DNA of 64,000 nucleotides from Symsagittifera roscoffensis (taxonomy: Eukaryota; Xenacoelomorpha; Acoela; Convolutidae). Under the pieces are notes generated by a model, which did no database searches, was not told the DNA's origin, and saw only the letters and a list, made by a program, of their open reading frames with translations. Every line of letters begins with the position of its first letter. Position 1 is the stretch's first letter. The stretch lies in contig NC_087062.1 in the NCBI RefSeq assembly GCF_963678635.1, forward strand, positions 51,680,028-51,744,027, read 5' to 3'. Of the stretch, positions 41,414-54,608 are shown piece by piece. A program made the position numbers and the translations under genes.

Positions 41414-43173
41414 CTAGTCATCGGGATAGAAGCCATGAGGGAAGATATCGTTAGTAGTTTTGCTAATATGCGAATGATATTTTTAGTTGAAGCAGTGGCC
41501 AAAGCAATTGAAGGGCTTTAATGGTCTTTAGTTCTTCATTGCCAATGGAGAATTCGTGATTGGTGTGCTGGATAAGGTTAAAAAGCTTGTGACTATATTT
41601 AGTATTGTGAATGAATTCTAAAATTGGAATTTCTACAGGTTGGATATATTCATTCGGGACAATGAGAGGTCGGGATTCTTCTACATTGAAGGTCTTGGTG
41701 TGTGGACAAAATATATACATTTGGGTTATGGGGTCATAGTTACGGATGGTTCCTTGAAAGTTAGTATTTTTAATGCAATATGTGAAGTTTAGGAAAAACT
41801 GTGATGTGTATTTAGAGTTAATAAATTGAAATCGATGATGGGGTTGTCGTGATGAGGTATGTAAGTTAAAGTGGTTTCGGATGAATTTATAGTAAGTGTA
41901 AGTATGCGTTTGTTTAATTCTTAACATGATGTCGTGTGAACAGTGCAAATCACGTTCTTTTGGAGTGAGGAAGTGGAAGATTAGTGAAAAAAGTTCCAAA
42001 TTTCTCTTAGAATGATTCATAAGCTTGGATGTCGATTAGTGCTTCGGAAATGATGTGATCGTGTTTTTTATCTATTGAGTTTAGTGTAAAGATGTAGGGT
42101 GTTCGGATGAAAAAATTTTCGTTCAATTGCGGGTTAGCAAATTTGTCATCGTCGAGGAATTGATCTTGATTAGGTCTGATGATATTGTGATCATAGTGCT
42201 TAATGGAGTATTCGTTAGCTCGGGGTGCGGGGAAATTTTCAAAAACTTTTTGTATCCTAAGTGCGTAAATTATCGAGTGGTTAGTGCTGTAGTATAAAGA
42301 GGTCATTTTTTTCTCTACTTCTTGATGTGTGTTAATGGGTGGTATACAAAGTGGGTTTGAGAAATGATAAAACGATTTCCAGTGGAGTGTGGGGATTAGT
42401 ACATGCTCATCCACATAGTGCGGTTGTTCAGTGTGAGGATCGGAGTGACTAATTGTATATTGAGGAAAGAGGGGTAAGGAAAATTGGAGGAATTCGGGAG
42501 TATTAGTATGATCAGGGTGGTTTACATTATCGCGGGCTCTTCCGGGTTTGGAGGGAAACGGTTGATCAGGAAATTTTCTTTTGAATGTTCTATATGCACG
42601 GTTATTAGTGGATGAGGATTGGGTTGATGTTGAGGATTGGGCTAAAGAAGGGGTATAACCTGAAGAAGGTGTAGGAGTTGGTGGGTTTGATGATGTTATG
42701 GTTGACGCTAATTGATGAATGGTTAGGGTGTGAGGGTGTTGTACTTGTTGTTGTAGTGTTAATAGGTTACTTAGTTCATATGAGATTTGCGTGGTATCTG
42801 GGGATTTGTTGTTGGAACGTTCATTTGTAAAGGGGGAGTATGTTGGTGTTACTTGGGAAATATGAGAGATAATAGAGGGGGTGTCAGTTTGGGATTTCGA
42901 GTGGATGGGTCGAAAGGGGGGTTGAAAAAATGTTGATGGGCTCGGTTCGGAGTTTGCAAATTCGTCTGGGGTTTCTATATCTGAATTATTAAATTGGGAA
43001 ATTGTATGAAAAACTGTAATATCTGAATTAGCGTCAGAAACCGTTCCGGATGATGTGTTAATATGGGGTGATTCAGGTGGCGGTAAAGCAAAAAGTGGAA
43101 TGATGGGAGTTGGGTTTTGGAGATTGGCCTGGTGGGAAAATGAATGGTGAAAGGATCCATTTTGTCGGCTCAT
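41414..43173 (-). pseudogene. 3' accessory ORF of element C, one main frameshift
   Basis: Homologue of the 604-codon ORF of B. Starts MSRQNGSFHHSF; the Ser/Pro-rich N-terminus and the KRKFPDQPFPSKPG block are kept. The first frame ends at TAA directly after IQAYESF. A second frame, opening with an ATG 13 bases before that stop, continues to about 41463, and the last residues (FPHGFYPDD) are in a third frame. The first break is at the same codon as in element A. Divergence from B is moderate, so the protein was still recognisable long after the copies separated. Confidence 0.7.
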
Positions 43174-45266
43174 CGTGGGCTAAGAAAATGTTTGTTCTGA
43201 GATTGAAAATTTGTGGTATGTGGTTGTTCGATTATTGGTTGATATGTATCGTCATTTTGAGATTGTTGTGTTACTTTATGGTGAATTGGACTTTGTATAT
43301 GATTTGGTCTCGAATTTGAAATATTTACGAGCGCTAAGTTTCTAAAATTTCGTGGTACTAGTGATAATGGGTAATTACGATTTAGACTTGTTAATTGTGG
43401 TGCTGTGGGTAATGTTTTTTGTGGTGTCGTGATTCGTCATATGTGTTTGGTGTAGTTGATATTTTTGTGTTGTATTCTTATATTTGTGCATCTAAAAGTA
43501 TTTTGTTTATGAATGAGAAAAATATTCTAAAAAATCCTGCAAAAAGTATGCGTGCTACGCTTGCTTGTCAATTTACTTGTGTGTGTATTGCGCATGTGTT
43601 ATAAGTTTTTTTTAATAGAGAGAAAAGACATCCAATAAAATAAAACCTTGCGTACAAAATAGTTAACCTTTTCAAGATGTAATAGGGCCATCCTAGAAAA
43701 GATGAAATTTTTTTTTATAGATTTAAAAAACTAAAATTACTGATGGGTGATATATCCTGTGGCCGGTTTTTTTGGCCATTTAAATAAATGTAATCTTTAA
43801 TATCTTTAAAATATCCGCTGTAATCTTGTGCGAAAATGTCTGAAAATCCTGCAAGTTTGCGTAAATTCTGATCTATTGATTTTCGTTGTATTGTGTCCAT
43901 TTTTGTAAGTAGTTCTTGAAATTGTTGTGTACGTTTGTGGTGTTGTATGTCTGATTTTGAGTAGATGCCAATCGATTGTCAATCGATATTTGGGTTTCGG
44001 GCAAAAGCTCTAATGCTTTCAGGTGAAAACTTTTTTAGTGGTGGCATTAGTGTTGGATATGGTGTGAGTAGATAGTATTTATCTTCGTCGGGTATTAATG
44101 GTACAACATTGTGGCTTTTTTCTGATCCACATGGGACTGCCTTATCCCAAAAATAAGTGTATTCTTGAAAGTGTATCAACAAAATATACTTTGTTTTTGT
44201 AGAATATTGGGATTCTTTTATAACATCGTTTATCTTCAAAAATGTATAAAGGTGATATTTTTTTGGTGCAAGTATAAAACCATAAAATGTTTCCTTCATA
44301 GTCAAGGAAATTTGATCTATTTCCGGATAACAAAAATCCTGCCTATGGTATTTTGAGTACTGCTAATGCGAGTGACTATAGAATTTGTGTTCTTTCTAAT
44401 TCGCATAATTGATGGAGTGTTTCTTATTCAGAGAGTGACATTTCTTGGAAAATTCTTCTAATTGTGTAGTCTAATTTTAAATCTACGTGAATGTCATAAT
44501 GTTTTGCGCCAAAATAGGTATTGTTCATTAATGATAGTTCTTGTAAACGTGTGCTTTCACTGTTGTAACTGGTACTTTTTCAAGTTGTATTTTTCAATCG
44601 AAAAACATTATTTCTTGGTATCCTTTATTTTTTGTATCTGCTTTGCAATTTGAGGGATTATTTATTCCAAAGTGTGGTGTCCAATTTTTATCATGAAGAT
44701 TTAAGGTTAATTTTCCATGTGTTCCATGGAGGGGAAATTTTGTATCTAATCGTATGTGACCTTGGTGTTTTTCAAGTTTGATGTGCTAAGTCTGGAAAAA
44801 CTTCAAAATTTACAATATTTTTGATTGTGCTTAGATTTGGTGGAAGTTTTAGTCGTTTTAGTTCGTTTTTGCAGTCTTCGGGGCTGAGTTGTAAAAATCT
44901 CTCGATGTTACTTTGGTTAAAAATTCGTGGTCTAATCTGTTTTTATTTCCGTTTGAAACTTGTGAACAATGTACTTTCTTTTCGGAAAATTTTGCTGTAA
45001 ATTTGTATCCTGTTTGTGTTCTCGCTCGGGCTTTTGAGTATAATGAAGCTATTACATTTGTGGTTTCTATAGCTTGTGGTTCGGTTTCACATTGTGTTAC
45101 TTGATTGATAGCATATTTATGTGATGTTTTTTGTTCGTTTTTTTTCACAATCGTAGTGTGTTACTAGTAGATCTTGGGGTCCTGTGCGAGGAGAAGGATT
45201 TTGGTTTGGTTCGGAAAAAATGAGCAAAAGGAAGTGTTGAAATGTGAATATCTTTAGAATATACAT
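43174..45266 (-). pseudogene. Envelope-like glycoprotein of element C, multiply broken
   Basis: ATG at 45266 opens a signal-peptide-like stretch (MYILKIFTFQHFLLLIFS), then HYDCEKK, VTQCETEPQAIE and KKVHCSQVSNGNKN as in B, with frameshifts near 45145 and 44860. It lacks the LPCKNNQGYC to EILVEYE part of B but keeps what B lost: HQLCELERTQIL, GFLLSGNRSNFLDYEGN, LWFYTCTKKISPLY and KRIPIFYKNKVYFVDTLSR (about 43980-44430, changing frames). Near 43500 it rejoins B (INKILLDAQI). The two copies together show that the original ectodomain was larger than either one. Confidence 0.6.
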
Positions 45267-46385
45267 GTGTGTGATAAACCTGAGTATGGGTTATAAAAGT
45301 TATATATCCGATTGTCTTTTTTCTATATCTATCGTATTTATATATTATTTCTGTTGTTATAAAAGGAGGGGGTAAAGATTGAGCTGTTATAATAGGAGGG
45401 GCTAATTGAAATGGGTGTTGAACAATGTTATTTAGTCTTACTGTAAGTTCAAATTTTATTGTGAGAATACTTTGTTGTAGTATTTGGATGTTATGTTCTT
45501 GCATATCTTTGTGGATATCTTGTCGATATTGTAATCTATTTAGTGACCAGTATTGTAGTCGGCTACTTTCTTGATGTTGACCAAATAATAGTGGGGTTGC
45601 TACGAATGTATTCCAAACTAATCGTAGTGGTATATTATGAGATGATTGTTCTTGATATCGTGAATCAAGATTTGTAGGAAAATTTGGGGGGAAAAGTGTT
45701 GGTGATATTTGACTTAAAGAAGGTGTTGGAGGAAGGGAAAGTGTTTCTGGTTATGTTGATAGTTTTGTATCAGATGAAACGTCAATTGGGTCGTTTACTA
45801 AATTTGGTTCACTTTGAGTGTAGGTGTGCCTTACCCAAAATGGAAGACGTTCTGTGTTTGCTGGGGGATTAAAAGGGTTTTCTCTAGTTTGTTTTAATGT
45901 GGAATTGAACCTAAGTAGTCTGATGAAATATTGGAAGTGCTTTGTTGTGAAGCAGTTGGAGAAGTATCTGATAGTGTGCTTCTAGAAAGGTCTAGAGTAT
46001 TTATGTTGGTGATTGAGATATATCAAAATGAACTCTAGGAGTTTGAAAATTTCTGTTTCGTCTTGGATGTATAGTTTGTCTATTTATTTCGAGTGAGTTT
46101 CGGTTTTGGCTAATGTGTCTTACTCTGTTAAGATCTTGTTGTAGATGTCGGTATTTGTTATATGTTGGTTCGTATTGTGGTTCGCTTAAAGGTGCTTGGC
46201 GAACAACGGGTTCTAATTGTTCGGATAATCGTGCGTGTCTTTCTTCAAAAGTATATGGATTGTATTGGGAAGAAATGCAGGTAGATTATTGGGGGTTTTG
46301 GGTATTTGTGGGTGTTGTTGGGTTTTCTTGGGATGTTCTTGGGGGGACTGGTGTGGGGGTCGTTGGTTAGCAATTTTGAAAAGAT
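45145..46385 (-). pseudogene. Pro/Ser/Gln-rich overlapping frame of element C
   Basis: The last 119 codons (45145-45504) are open and end SNTLRL like B. Upstream, to about 46385, matching segments (KIANQR, TEPSPF-like and EERHARLSEQLEP blocks) appear in several frames with stops. C is longer than B here by about 650 bp. Confidence 0.4.
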
Positions 46386-46392
46386 TCTAAGA

Positions 46393-46645
46393 GTGGAATT
46401 TTTTATGAGGAAAATTTATGTTTACTCCAATATTCTTCAATAAAAAGAAACAAAAGAATGGTGGCTAATGCGAACGTGATGATTGCCTTATTTTATACAT
46501 TTGCACATTGTCAGTATGAGTGATGTTAAAATTGTGAGAAAAAATATGAATAGTAGAAAAACATCGGTTCTACTAAATAGATTTCGAAACATTTAAATAG
46601 TTATTGAATTATCAGACCTGAGAAGGTTATTAAGAAGTGTGAAAA

Positions 46646-46681
<36 letters not shown>

Positions 46682-46857
46682 TTCGAATAGTGAATAGAAA
46701 AACTAAAAAAAGTTGCAAAAATATATTGAAAGAATGATTAAAGTTTCTAAGGTGTCAGCTAAAAAAATTATAAAAAATTTGAGGAAGATAGAAAGTTTTA
46801 TGAAAAAGTTTGAAAAGAGTTGTTTAAATTTGTTGACAGTTGTAGAAAGAAGCATTT
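46393..46857 (-). pseudogene. Small hydrophobic ORFs of element C, broken
   Basis: Homologues of 9244-9659. The second ORF starts ATG after TAA (MFRNLFSRTDVFLLF) and has a stop after LILTMCKCIK. The first reads MLLSTTVNKFKQLF with a stop after CNFF and a TA-repeat insertion. Hydrophobic character and start/stop adjacency are kept. Confidence 0.5.
46647..46681. repeat. (TA)n microsatellite
   Basis: About 17 TA units inside the first hydrophobic ORF of element C; absent in B. Confidence 0.95.
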
Positions 46858-47152
46858 AGGAAATGATTTGGTTTGTCGAATCTTTTTTAATTTTTTGGGG
46901 CTAAATTCCAGTGAATTGGGTTTTGTCATGTTTGTTGAGGGTTATTTTGAGGTCTTAAAGTTATAGTTATAGTTATGCTTGGAGGTAAATATGTGTCGGA
47001 TAATAAAGTCGTGTCACTATAAATCAAGTAATGATCGGAATGATTTCTATTGGCTGATTTCGGACTAAATCTATTTGAGTGTTTTTGAGCATGCTATTTT
47101 GAAAATGTGTATGTTCAAAATGATTAAAACGAAGGTAACGAAAAATGAAAAT
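46858..47152 (-). other. Gap after integrase in element C, nothing coding
   Basis: Counterpart of 9660-10253, about half as long. Confidence 0.4.
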
Positions 47153-50100
47153 TAAATTTGTTTTTGAAATTCAACTTTCTCCAACGTTTTAGATTGTGGA
47201 AAGAAGGTTTCATAATTTTTTCGTGGCTGACTTTTCAGCCGTGATAATTCTCTATGTTCAGATTTCTCTTGTTGATCCTGTGGTAGAATTTTTTCTGTCA
47301 TTTTTCTATTTTTTCTTTCTTTTTGAGGTGTTTTTGTCCTTGGTTTAGGAGATGTTTGGTGAACTAATTCTTTTGTTGGTCTGTGTTTTGATTTTGTTCA
47401 ATTTCTGAATTGTTTTGAACAATAATTCACGGAGTGCGTATTCTTTTGGGTAAAAAGGTAATAGGTTATTTCGATGCTGAACAATTTCGTTTTTACTTGA
47501 GTCAGTAATTTTGTATGTTACATCAATTATTTGATATGGTCCTTTTCGGAGTGGTTGTAATTGTTTGGAAATTCTTTTTCATGTTGTGAAGTTTGGAATT
47601 AAAACAAATGTTCCGAGTTTTATATCTGTGGCTGGTGTAAAGCGTGAATTGATTTGGTTATTTATGCTTTGCCTTTGTAACAATTTTTTTGTTATTTTCT
47701 GATAAATTTCGTTGTGTTTCTTATCTCTATTTAAAATCCAATCGTTGTGTGTAACAGAAGGTAATTTTAAAATTTGCGGATTATGAAAGTGGTCTTCATC
47801 ATGGGTATGTAGTGGTAAATTGTAACAAATTGAATCCTTACGTGGTTGACAATAACCTTGTGCATTTTTATGGGCGTTTGCTGTAAACATAATTGGTTTA
47901 CGTGGTTTTTGAATAATACCACTTCATATGGTGACATTCCTAGTGTTGTTGTAATTTGTGATTTATATTATAAGGGAAACAACTTTACATCTGCTGACCG
48001 TTCAGTGTATCGTGTATCATTTCCATTAATGATACATCTGAGATATTCTTGTAATGAACGGTTTATACCTCCGACTAATTCATTTGTCCAGGGTGCATGA
48101 GATTTACGTGGTTTATGCTTAATATTTTATAAGTGGCATAATATGATTATTTCGTTATTATTAAATACAGTGCCATTGTCTGTGACTAGAGTTTCGGGTA
48201 ATCCGAATTTAGCTATCCAGTGTTCGTAGTGTGTTGTATATGCATAGTAAGCGTTACATTGGGGTACTGGATTGAGTGCTACACAGTGTGTAAATGCATC
48301 AACGATGACCATTATATATGAGTTTTCTTCTGTGGATGGTGAACTTGGTCCTTTTGTGTCAAATGATATTCTGTGATTGAAATTTAGACTCTGTCCTTTA
48401 AAAATCTTTTTTTTCTGCAATTTGTTTTTAATTTGGGTCGGGTTTATTTAATTGACATATTATACAATCGTTGCATAATACTTTAATCCAAATTGGTGCA
48501 TTGAGGAAATAAATTTTTTGGATAAAATAAGAGTATGTCTTTTCTGCTCCTGAATGTCCTTTAGTGAGTCGGGTATATGAAGTGTTGACTGCTATTAACA
48601 TCATACTTAAAGGTAGGCAAAGTACTTTAAAATCAGGTGTTTGATTTTCTAAAATATCTGTGTTTTCATTTTTAATGGTATTATTGAATTCTCTGAAGTA
48701 TATAAGGAGTGTTTTGTTTCCTAAGATTGTGGTATCAGCTTTGGTTGGTTTAGTTTTATATTTGTGCCATGATTTTAGTTGTCTGATGACGGGATCAAGG
48801 TTTTGAGATTTCTGCAATAATTCTAGTGTGATTTTTTCTGTTGTTGCTAGAAAAAATTTTTCTACTTCTATTTTTGATAGGGGTATTGTGTCAAATGGGT
48901 CATGTAGATTAAAAACTTGATTTATCGTGTATTTTGAATCATTTGGTACCGGTCCTGATAAACTTATTGTTTCCGTTAGGTTTTCTTTTCTATTAAAAGG
49001 AAAGGGTCTTTTTATGTGGTTGTTGTTTAATTCGCTTTTGTTGAGTATTGTTTTTGATCCAATGTGAATATGGAATCGGCTTAAATGTAGATGTGCCTAA
49101 TAAATCAACTTCATAGTGGCTGTTTTGACAATCTAAATAGAGTGGAAAATACTATAGAGTGTTTATTTGTGATTTTTCTATGTCAGTTTATACTGCATAA
49201 TAACATTCTAATTGTGGTGAAGTTTCATCTTTAGCGAGGTAGAATTTTATATTTTTTGGTATTTCAACTGTTGTTTTTCTTGTAGTTCAGGTGGTGTGTT
49301 TCTACTAAGAGTATCAAGTAGTGCAAGGTTTTTTCCTGCTGTCCAAATTATGTGTAAGTTTGAAAATTTCATTAAAATTAATTGAAATTTGTAAACTCCA
49401 TGGTTTGGATTTGATTTTTGTGTAAAAAAAAATATGATAGGTTTGTGATCCGTAAATAACACTGTTGGATGTTTTGATCCAAGTCTCAAAAATTTTTATT
49501 CTGTGAGAGTATATATGATAGCTGTGCATTCTCTCATAAGAATAGAGAGTCGTAATTTGGCTTGTGTAAATAAGCGAGAATTTGCTGATATGAGATTTGT
49601 TTTATTTGTTCCAAAGTGGGATTGTAGTAATGCTACACCGATGCCAAAATTTGAAGCATCACACATTGCATAAAACGGTTGATTGGGATCTGGGATTGGG
49701 GTTGAGATTTGTTCGGTGAGAAGTTTTTTGATTTTTTCAAATCGTGTTTGATGTTATGTTGTCCATTCAAAGTTGTTTTTTTGCCTAAGAATGTTATAGA
49801 ATGGTCCTAAGTATAACTGCATTTTATAGACGTATTTACTCAAGAAATTTAACATTCCAAGGAATTCTTGGATTTTCTTTTTGTTTGTAGATGGCAGGAG
49901 TTTTTGAATTGCGTCTGTTCGTGATTTCAATGGGGTTATAGTGTTTTTCTCTATGATGTGTCCGAGAAATTTTACGCGTGTTGAGAAAAAATGTGATTTA
50001 TATGGGGCCGCTTTCATGTTTTGTTCTGTAAATTTTGGTGATATTTTTCTAGAACTATGAACATTTCATCTTTTGTTTGTGATTGCATAAAGACATCGTC

Positions 50101-51139
50101 TAAATATGTGATTGCATTTTTAGTGATTATGAGTGGTCTAAGAGTTTTGCTCATGAATGCTGAGAAAGCTGCTGGCCCTATGGATATGCCATAGAGTAAT
50201 CTATTAAACTCGTATTGTTGATTTCCAATAACGAATTGTGGTAATCGTCGTGATTGTTCATCTAGTGGCATTTGGCTATATGCACTATTCATGTCTGCGG
50301 TTGTGAAGTATTTACCGTTTATCTTTGTTAAAATTACTTGAATTGATTCTATTGGCCAATTACAATTAGATTCATCTATGAGTGAATTGAGGTATCTACC
50401 ATCTAGAACTATTTTTAGTGATTCTCCATTAGCGAGAACAGTAACAGGGTTACTAGAGGTGTTTCATTTTGGTTGTTCTTCTTTATTTATTGGAGGTATG
50501 AGTTCGTATTGTTCTAGAATGTCAAGTAATCTATTGACTTTGTTCTGTAAGTGATTTGGTACTTTGCTTGCTCTTTAATTTTTCAAAACTGCGTCAGGTT
50601 TCAAGGGTAAATGTAGTGGTGAATTTATTTTTCGAACGTCAAATTTAGATGTTGCATAAACTGTCGGATATCTTAACATTAAATCGGCTAATTTTTCAAA
50701 TTCATTCTGTGTTATTTGAGAGTTTTGAAATTTGATCATTGTCAAAAGTTTTTGTTGTTGTTCTGTATATTGTAATATTTTGAATGTTGGTTTAAAATAA
50801 GGTGTTTTTGTGAATAAGTCTGTGTTTGTTTTTTGTTGCTTATTATATTATTTATTGATAATTCTTCATCAAGAATTGTTGATTGACATATATCTAATAG
50901 TTGTAATTTATAATTTACTCTGTATGCTACTTCTTTTTTGGGAGAAGTTGTTGCATTGGTTTCACGATATCCTAGGAGTCCAAAAATTAGGGGTTTAAAA
51001 GGAGTCCAAAAATTTTATATGGTGAAATATTATTTACATGTAGAGAAATGATATCGGAGTTTGAGTTTTTCATTTAATTTATGGATGAAATTGTTACTCT
51101 AAAAAAATTGTGAATTGGTCTAAATTCAAGGTCAGACAT
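47153..51139 (-). pseudogene. pol of element C, copy 1 (pre-RT, RT, RNase H, integrase), many breaks
   Basis: Begins MSDLEFRPIH at 51139. RT blocks: FTTADMNSAYSQMPL, RLLYGISIGPAAFSAFMSK, ITYLDDVFMQSQ (intact YLDD), KFLGHIIEK and IQEFLGMLNFLSKYV. RNase H: TDHKPIIF, DTLSRN. Integrase: zinc domain KGHSGAEKTYSYF with NDCIICQLNK, SFDTKGP and LVTDNGTVF present. The third catalytic residue is Gly in WTNELVGGINRS where Glu is expected (about 48074). At least eight frameshifts or stops lie between these blocks. The region upstream of 47489 is present once only; the rest is duplicated. Confidence 0.8.
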
Positions 51140-51159
51140 AAAGAGATGTTGTTGATTTT

Positions 51160-53449
51160 GTTCTTTATCATATTGGTGAACTTGTTTGAGGGGGTCTAAA
51201 TTGGTTTCTTCAGTAGTTTGTACTTGATTTATTTGTCTTTGATGTTTTGGTGAATTGCTTCTATATTTGTTTTGAGAATCTGGATAACGTGTATTATTTC
51301 TATGAGGTGATAGAGAGTAATTACTTTGCCTATTGTTATAGTTTGAATTCCTATTTTGTGAAATTTCTTGTTATCTATTTTGATAATTGTCGTATTAGGT
51401 CTTTGGTGATTTGGTCTGTTGTTTGAATAATCTCGTGATCGATTATTATATCGTTGATTTCGATTGTTCAAATAGCTTCTGGGTCTACTGTTGGATTATT
51501 TTCTGTGTCTATTGTATGATGAATTTCTTGATCTATCATTTGAACAGTGTCTATTCCTAGAGTGTGAAAGGAAACTGGTATCAAACGAATAACTTGGTCT
51601 ATTTGAGTTTGATCGTGAATAATTATTTTGATATTGAGTATTTCGACTATTTGATCGACTATATCTATTTTGTGAGAAATTACGTGAATTTCTTTGGTCT
51701 GGTGATCTACCTCTGTAGTAAGAGTTGTAAGATGATTGATTTCTTGAATCAAGTGAGCTGTTTGGAAGTGGTTTTCCTGTGAAGCTATTATTACTGTGAA
51801 TGTTTTTATTTGGTACATTTTGATCTTTTTAAATGTATTGATAAATGATTTGTTTGGTTCTTTGTACTTTTGTGGTATATTCTGGTGGTTTTGTTGTTTT
51901 TTCTGCATTCCGCAATGCTATGTCCGTATCTTCGGCAATAGTTACACCATTTTTTTAATGATGGTTTAACTAAAAAATTTGGATTTTTTTTTAAAATTGT
52001 TGATGATTTTGGTTAAAAAAATCTTCATCATCTGATGAAAAATAAATAGGTGTGTAATAAGGTGTTTTATGTTTATTTTGGTTGAAAAAAAGGATAATTT
52101 TCACTTTGGTCTTGTAAAATTCGTGGGTAATCATTGAAATTTACTGAGTTTGATGTTGGTTATTGGAAATTTTGTCTTTGTGAAAATAAAAGATATTGTG
52201 TATTTGTACGAGGAGGTTTAGTTGTTTGTGGTCTATTTACATAGTTATTATTGTGTTCTGCAAATTTATTTCTAGTGAATGTTCTTTGTTTTTGAGTTGT
52301 TTTTGTTATTGGTCTAAATGTTTGGTTATCCAATTGTGAATATTTTGGGACAACGGAGGGTTTAACCGTAGATTGTAATGTTACCTGTGGTAATGTTGGG
52401 TTTTTAGGTCTTGGAGTTGTAAGATTGGGATGCATTGGAGAAATACTTTGTTGTGTTGTTGTTACTGTTGTAACTACTTCTTCTTTTGCGAAATGTGATG
52501 ATATTTGAATATCTTGTTGTGCATGATTTCCATGTCCACTTAGGTTTTCTTGTTGTATGAGGGTTGAGTTTAATATATTGTTTCCTATTCTATTGGGTAG
52601 AAATGAATTATAATTTAAAAGTGTTGCGTCAGCTGTGAGTGGATATACTTTAACATAGTCTTTGTTAATGAAGATTGTGCTGATTGTTTGACTTGAAATA
52701 TCTGTTGGTATGTTCAAGAATAACGGATCAGACCATTCAGGGTCCCAAATATAATCTGACTGTTCTGCTAATACAGTGTCATCATTCGCATTTTATCTTG
52801 CTAAAATTGTTTCTTGCTTGTGAGATTAAATCAATATTATGTGTGAAACAATCAATGATAAACCCTGCTAAAAATTTGTGAATCGTGTTTATTATTTTGT
52901 GAAACTTCGTTACCGGGTAATTTTTCACGGATTGTGTTTAATTATTCGGAGAATATTCCAATTTCATGTCTTACAGTTGTATCTTTTGATGTTTGAACTG
53001 GTGAAGTTCCTTGGGACTCTGATTTTTCTGGTATAGATGGATAACTATAAATTATTTTAAATACATCGGTAGTGAATTTTGAGTTCGTTTATTTTTGAAT
53101 TTTGGTGGTGTATATTTTTTATGTATTCTGTGAATACTTTTGAAAATTCTATATCTACATCGTCTGTTTGAAGTAGATATCTACCATGAAACTCACTTGG
53201 TGAATGGATTTCTATGGTATAGATTCCGTAATGTTGTGTTAGATTACATATTCCTTTTAGATCGTGATCGATATTTTGTCTTTTGATATTTACTTCTGGA
53301 AATTCTGCTGTGCATGGACTAGTTCCTTTTTCAAATAATTTTGCGATTAAGTTTTGACAAAATTGTGTTTGTCCTCTATCATCACTGAGTGAATTGATTA
53401 AAAATGGGAGGATGGAGTTTTCATCTTCACTTTTTTCATTTTGACTCAT
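51160..53449 (-). pseudogene. gag of element C, copy 1, capsid and protease deleted
   Basis: Starts MSQNEKSEDENSI and follows B for about 130 codons, then frameshifts. A further frame (52717-52160) matches the Thr/Gln-rich middle. Around 52020 the sequence jumps from the SSDDED equivalent of B (about 16960) to just before the zinc knuckle (CNYCRRYGHSIAEC, 51910-51950), losing about 1.05 kb with the capsid. At about 51220 it jumps from INQVQ to the start of pol, losing about 0.9 kb with the protease. The Arg/Asn/Ser-rich region remains, frameshifted. Confidence 0.75.
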
Positions 53450-53790
53450 TTTTGTGTTTTATGACTGTCAATTTGTAGTTTTCAATGTGTTTTATTGGTT
53501 GATTCCAATTGTATTGATGTACTGGTTTGTTTTTTTTATGTCTTTTTTGATCTTCTTTTGCCTTGTATTGATGATTGGGATGTGGTTTCTGAATCAGAAA
53601 AAAAAGTGTGTATCATTAACTTGGTAATTTTTATTTACGGAGTCTTTTAACCTGTAAAGTTCTTCCAAATTACTTGTTTCTGATTCGGAGACTACGTTTC
53701 TTCGTTTTGAAAATATTTTTCGTGTGATTTGCCTTTGTTTGCTTTAAAAAAATAATTGTGATTGTTTGTCGTTTTGCTCTAATATATCCT
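53425..53790 (-). pseudogene. Basic upstream ORF of element C, copy 1
   Basis: Matches the B ORF from GYIR(A)KRQT onward with frameshifts; the first ~38 codons are missing, replaced directly by leader sequence. Confidence 0.5.
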
Positions 53791-54123
53791 ATTGATTACG
53801 AGATCTTGCTTACTTGATCTTACTTAGGGGTAGTGGTTGTGTTCAAGGGTTGGAGAATAGTAAATCAATCCACAAGGTTTAGGTATAACTAGAACACAAG
53901 TAGTTCGTTAGATACTGTTTTAAACTTACCAAGTTTAAGTATTATCCTGGGTCAGGTAAGAGGGGGGTCAACTGAAGGATGAATAACCGAAGTTCTTCAC
54001 TGTTTATCTTAATGAGAATGATTAGTGTGATTGAAAAAGTTCTATAAATCCTGGGTCTTGAGAAAGGGTTGGATAGTGAATCGAGGTTTGAGGTCATTAG
54101 ACACCTTACTAATTGTGTGTGGG

Positions 54124-54245
54124 AGAACAAAATTGTTCTAATTGATCCAAGGATAAGCCTTGATGATCAGGATATAAAAATAATGTAATTAAGTTTAATT
54201 TAGGTAAAAAGGAATTAAAGATCCAAGGAAAGCCTTGATGATCTG
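54124..54245. repeat. Leader hairpins of element C, copy 1
   Basis: AGAACAA/TTGTTCT hairpin at 54124-54139 and two CCAAGG...CCTTG units at 54144-54169 and 54220-54245, as in B. Repeated in copy 2 at about 61734-61855. Confidence 0.55.
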
Positions 54246-54608
54246 TTAAGTTTAAAAAGGTTTAATTTAAAGAAAAATTAGAAATAGGATAGGATGGGCC
54301 TTTATAATTTAAATTTGAGTTTTAATTGATAAAAAATTTTTAGTTTATTAGTTTTTGATGATGTTAGTGGATTTATGATTCGCTGTTATATTTTAGGCGA
54401 TGAAGCTGAGATGAAGAGATGATTTATATATTACTATCAATTTATGTGTTTACTAACTAATTTTTATAATTTTTTTTTCAATAAACATTTTTCTAGATAT
54501 CTTTTTAAATTTACTGCAGACTTGAAGGGAACGACTAGGGATGTTTTTATCAGTCGTTTTTGTACAAAAAAAAGTTTAGCGCCTGTAATTTTCGTTGAAG
54601 ATTTTTCT

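Noticed and set aside
51229-51908. Two minus-strand frames (80 and 146 codons) in element C gag
   Set aside because: Shadow frames of the frameshifted zinc-knuckle and Asn/Arg-rich region, not separate proteins.
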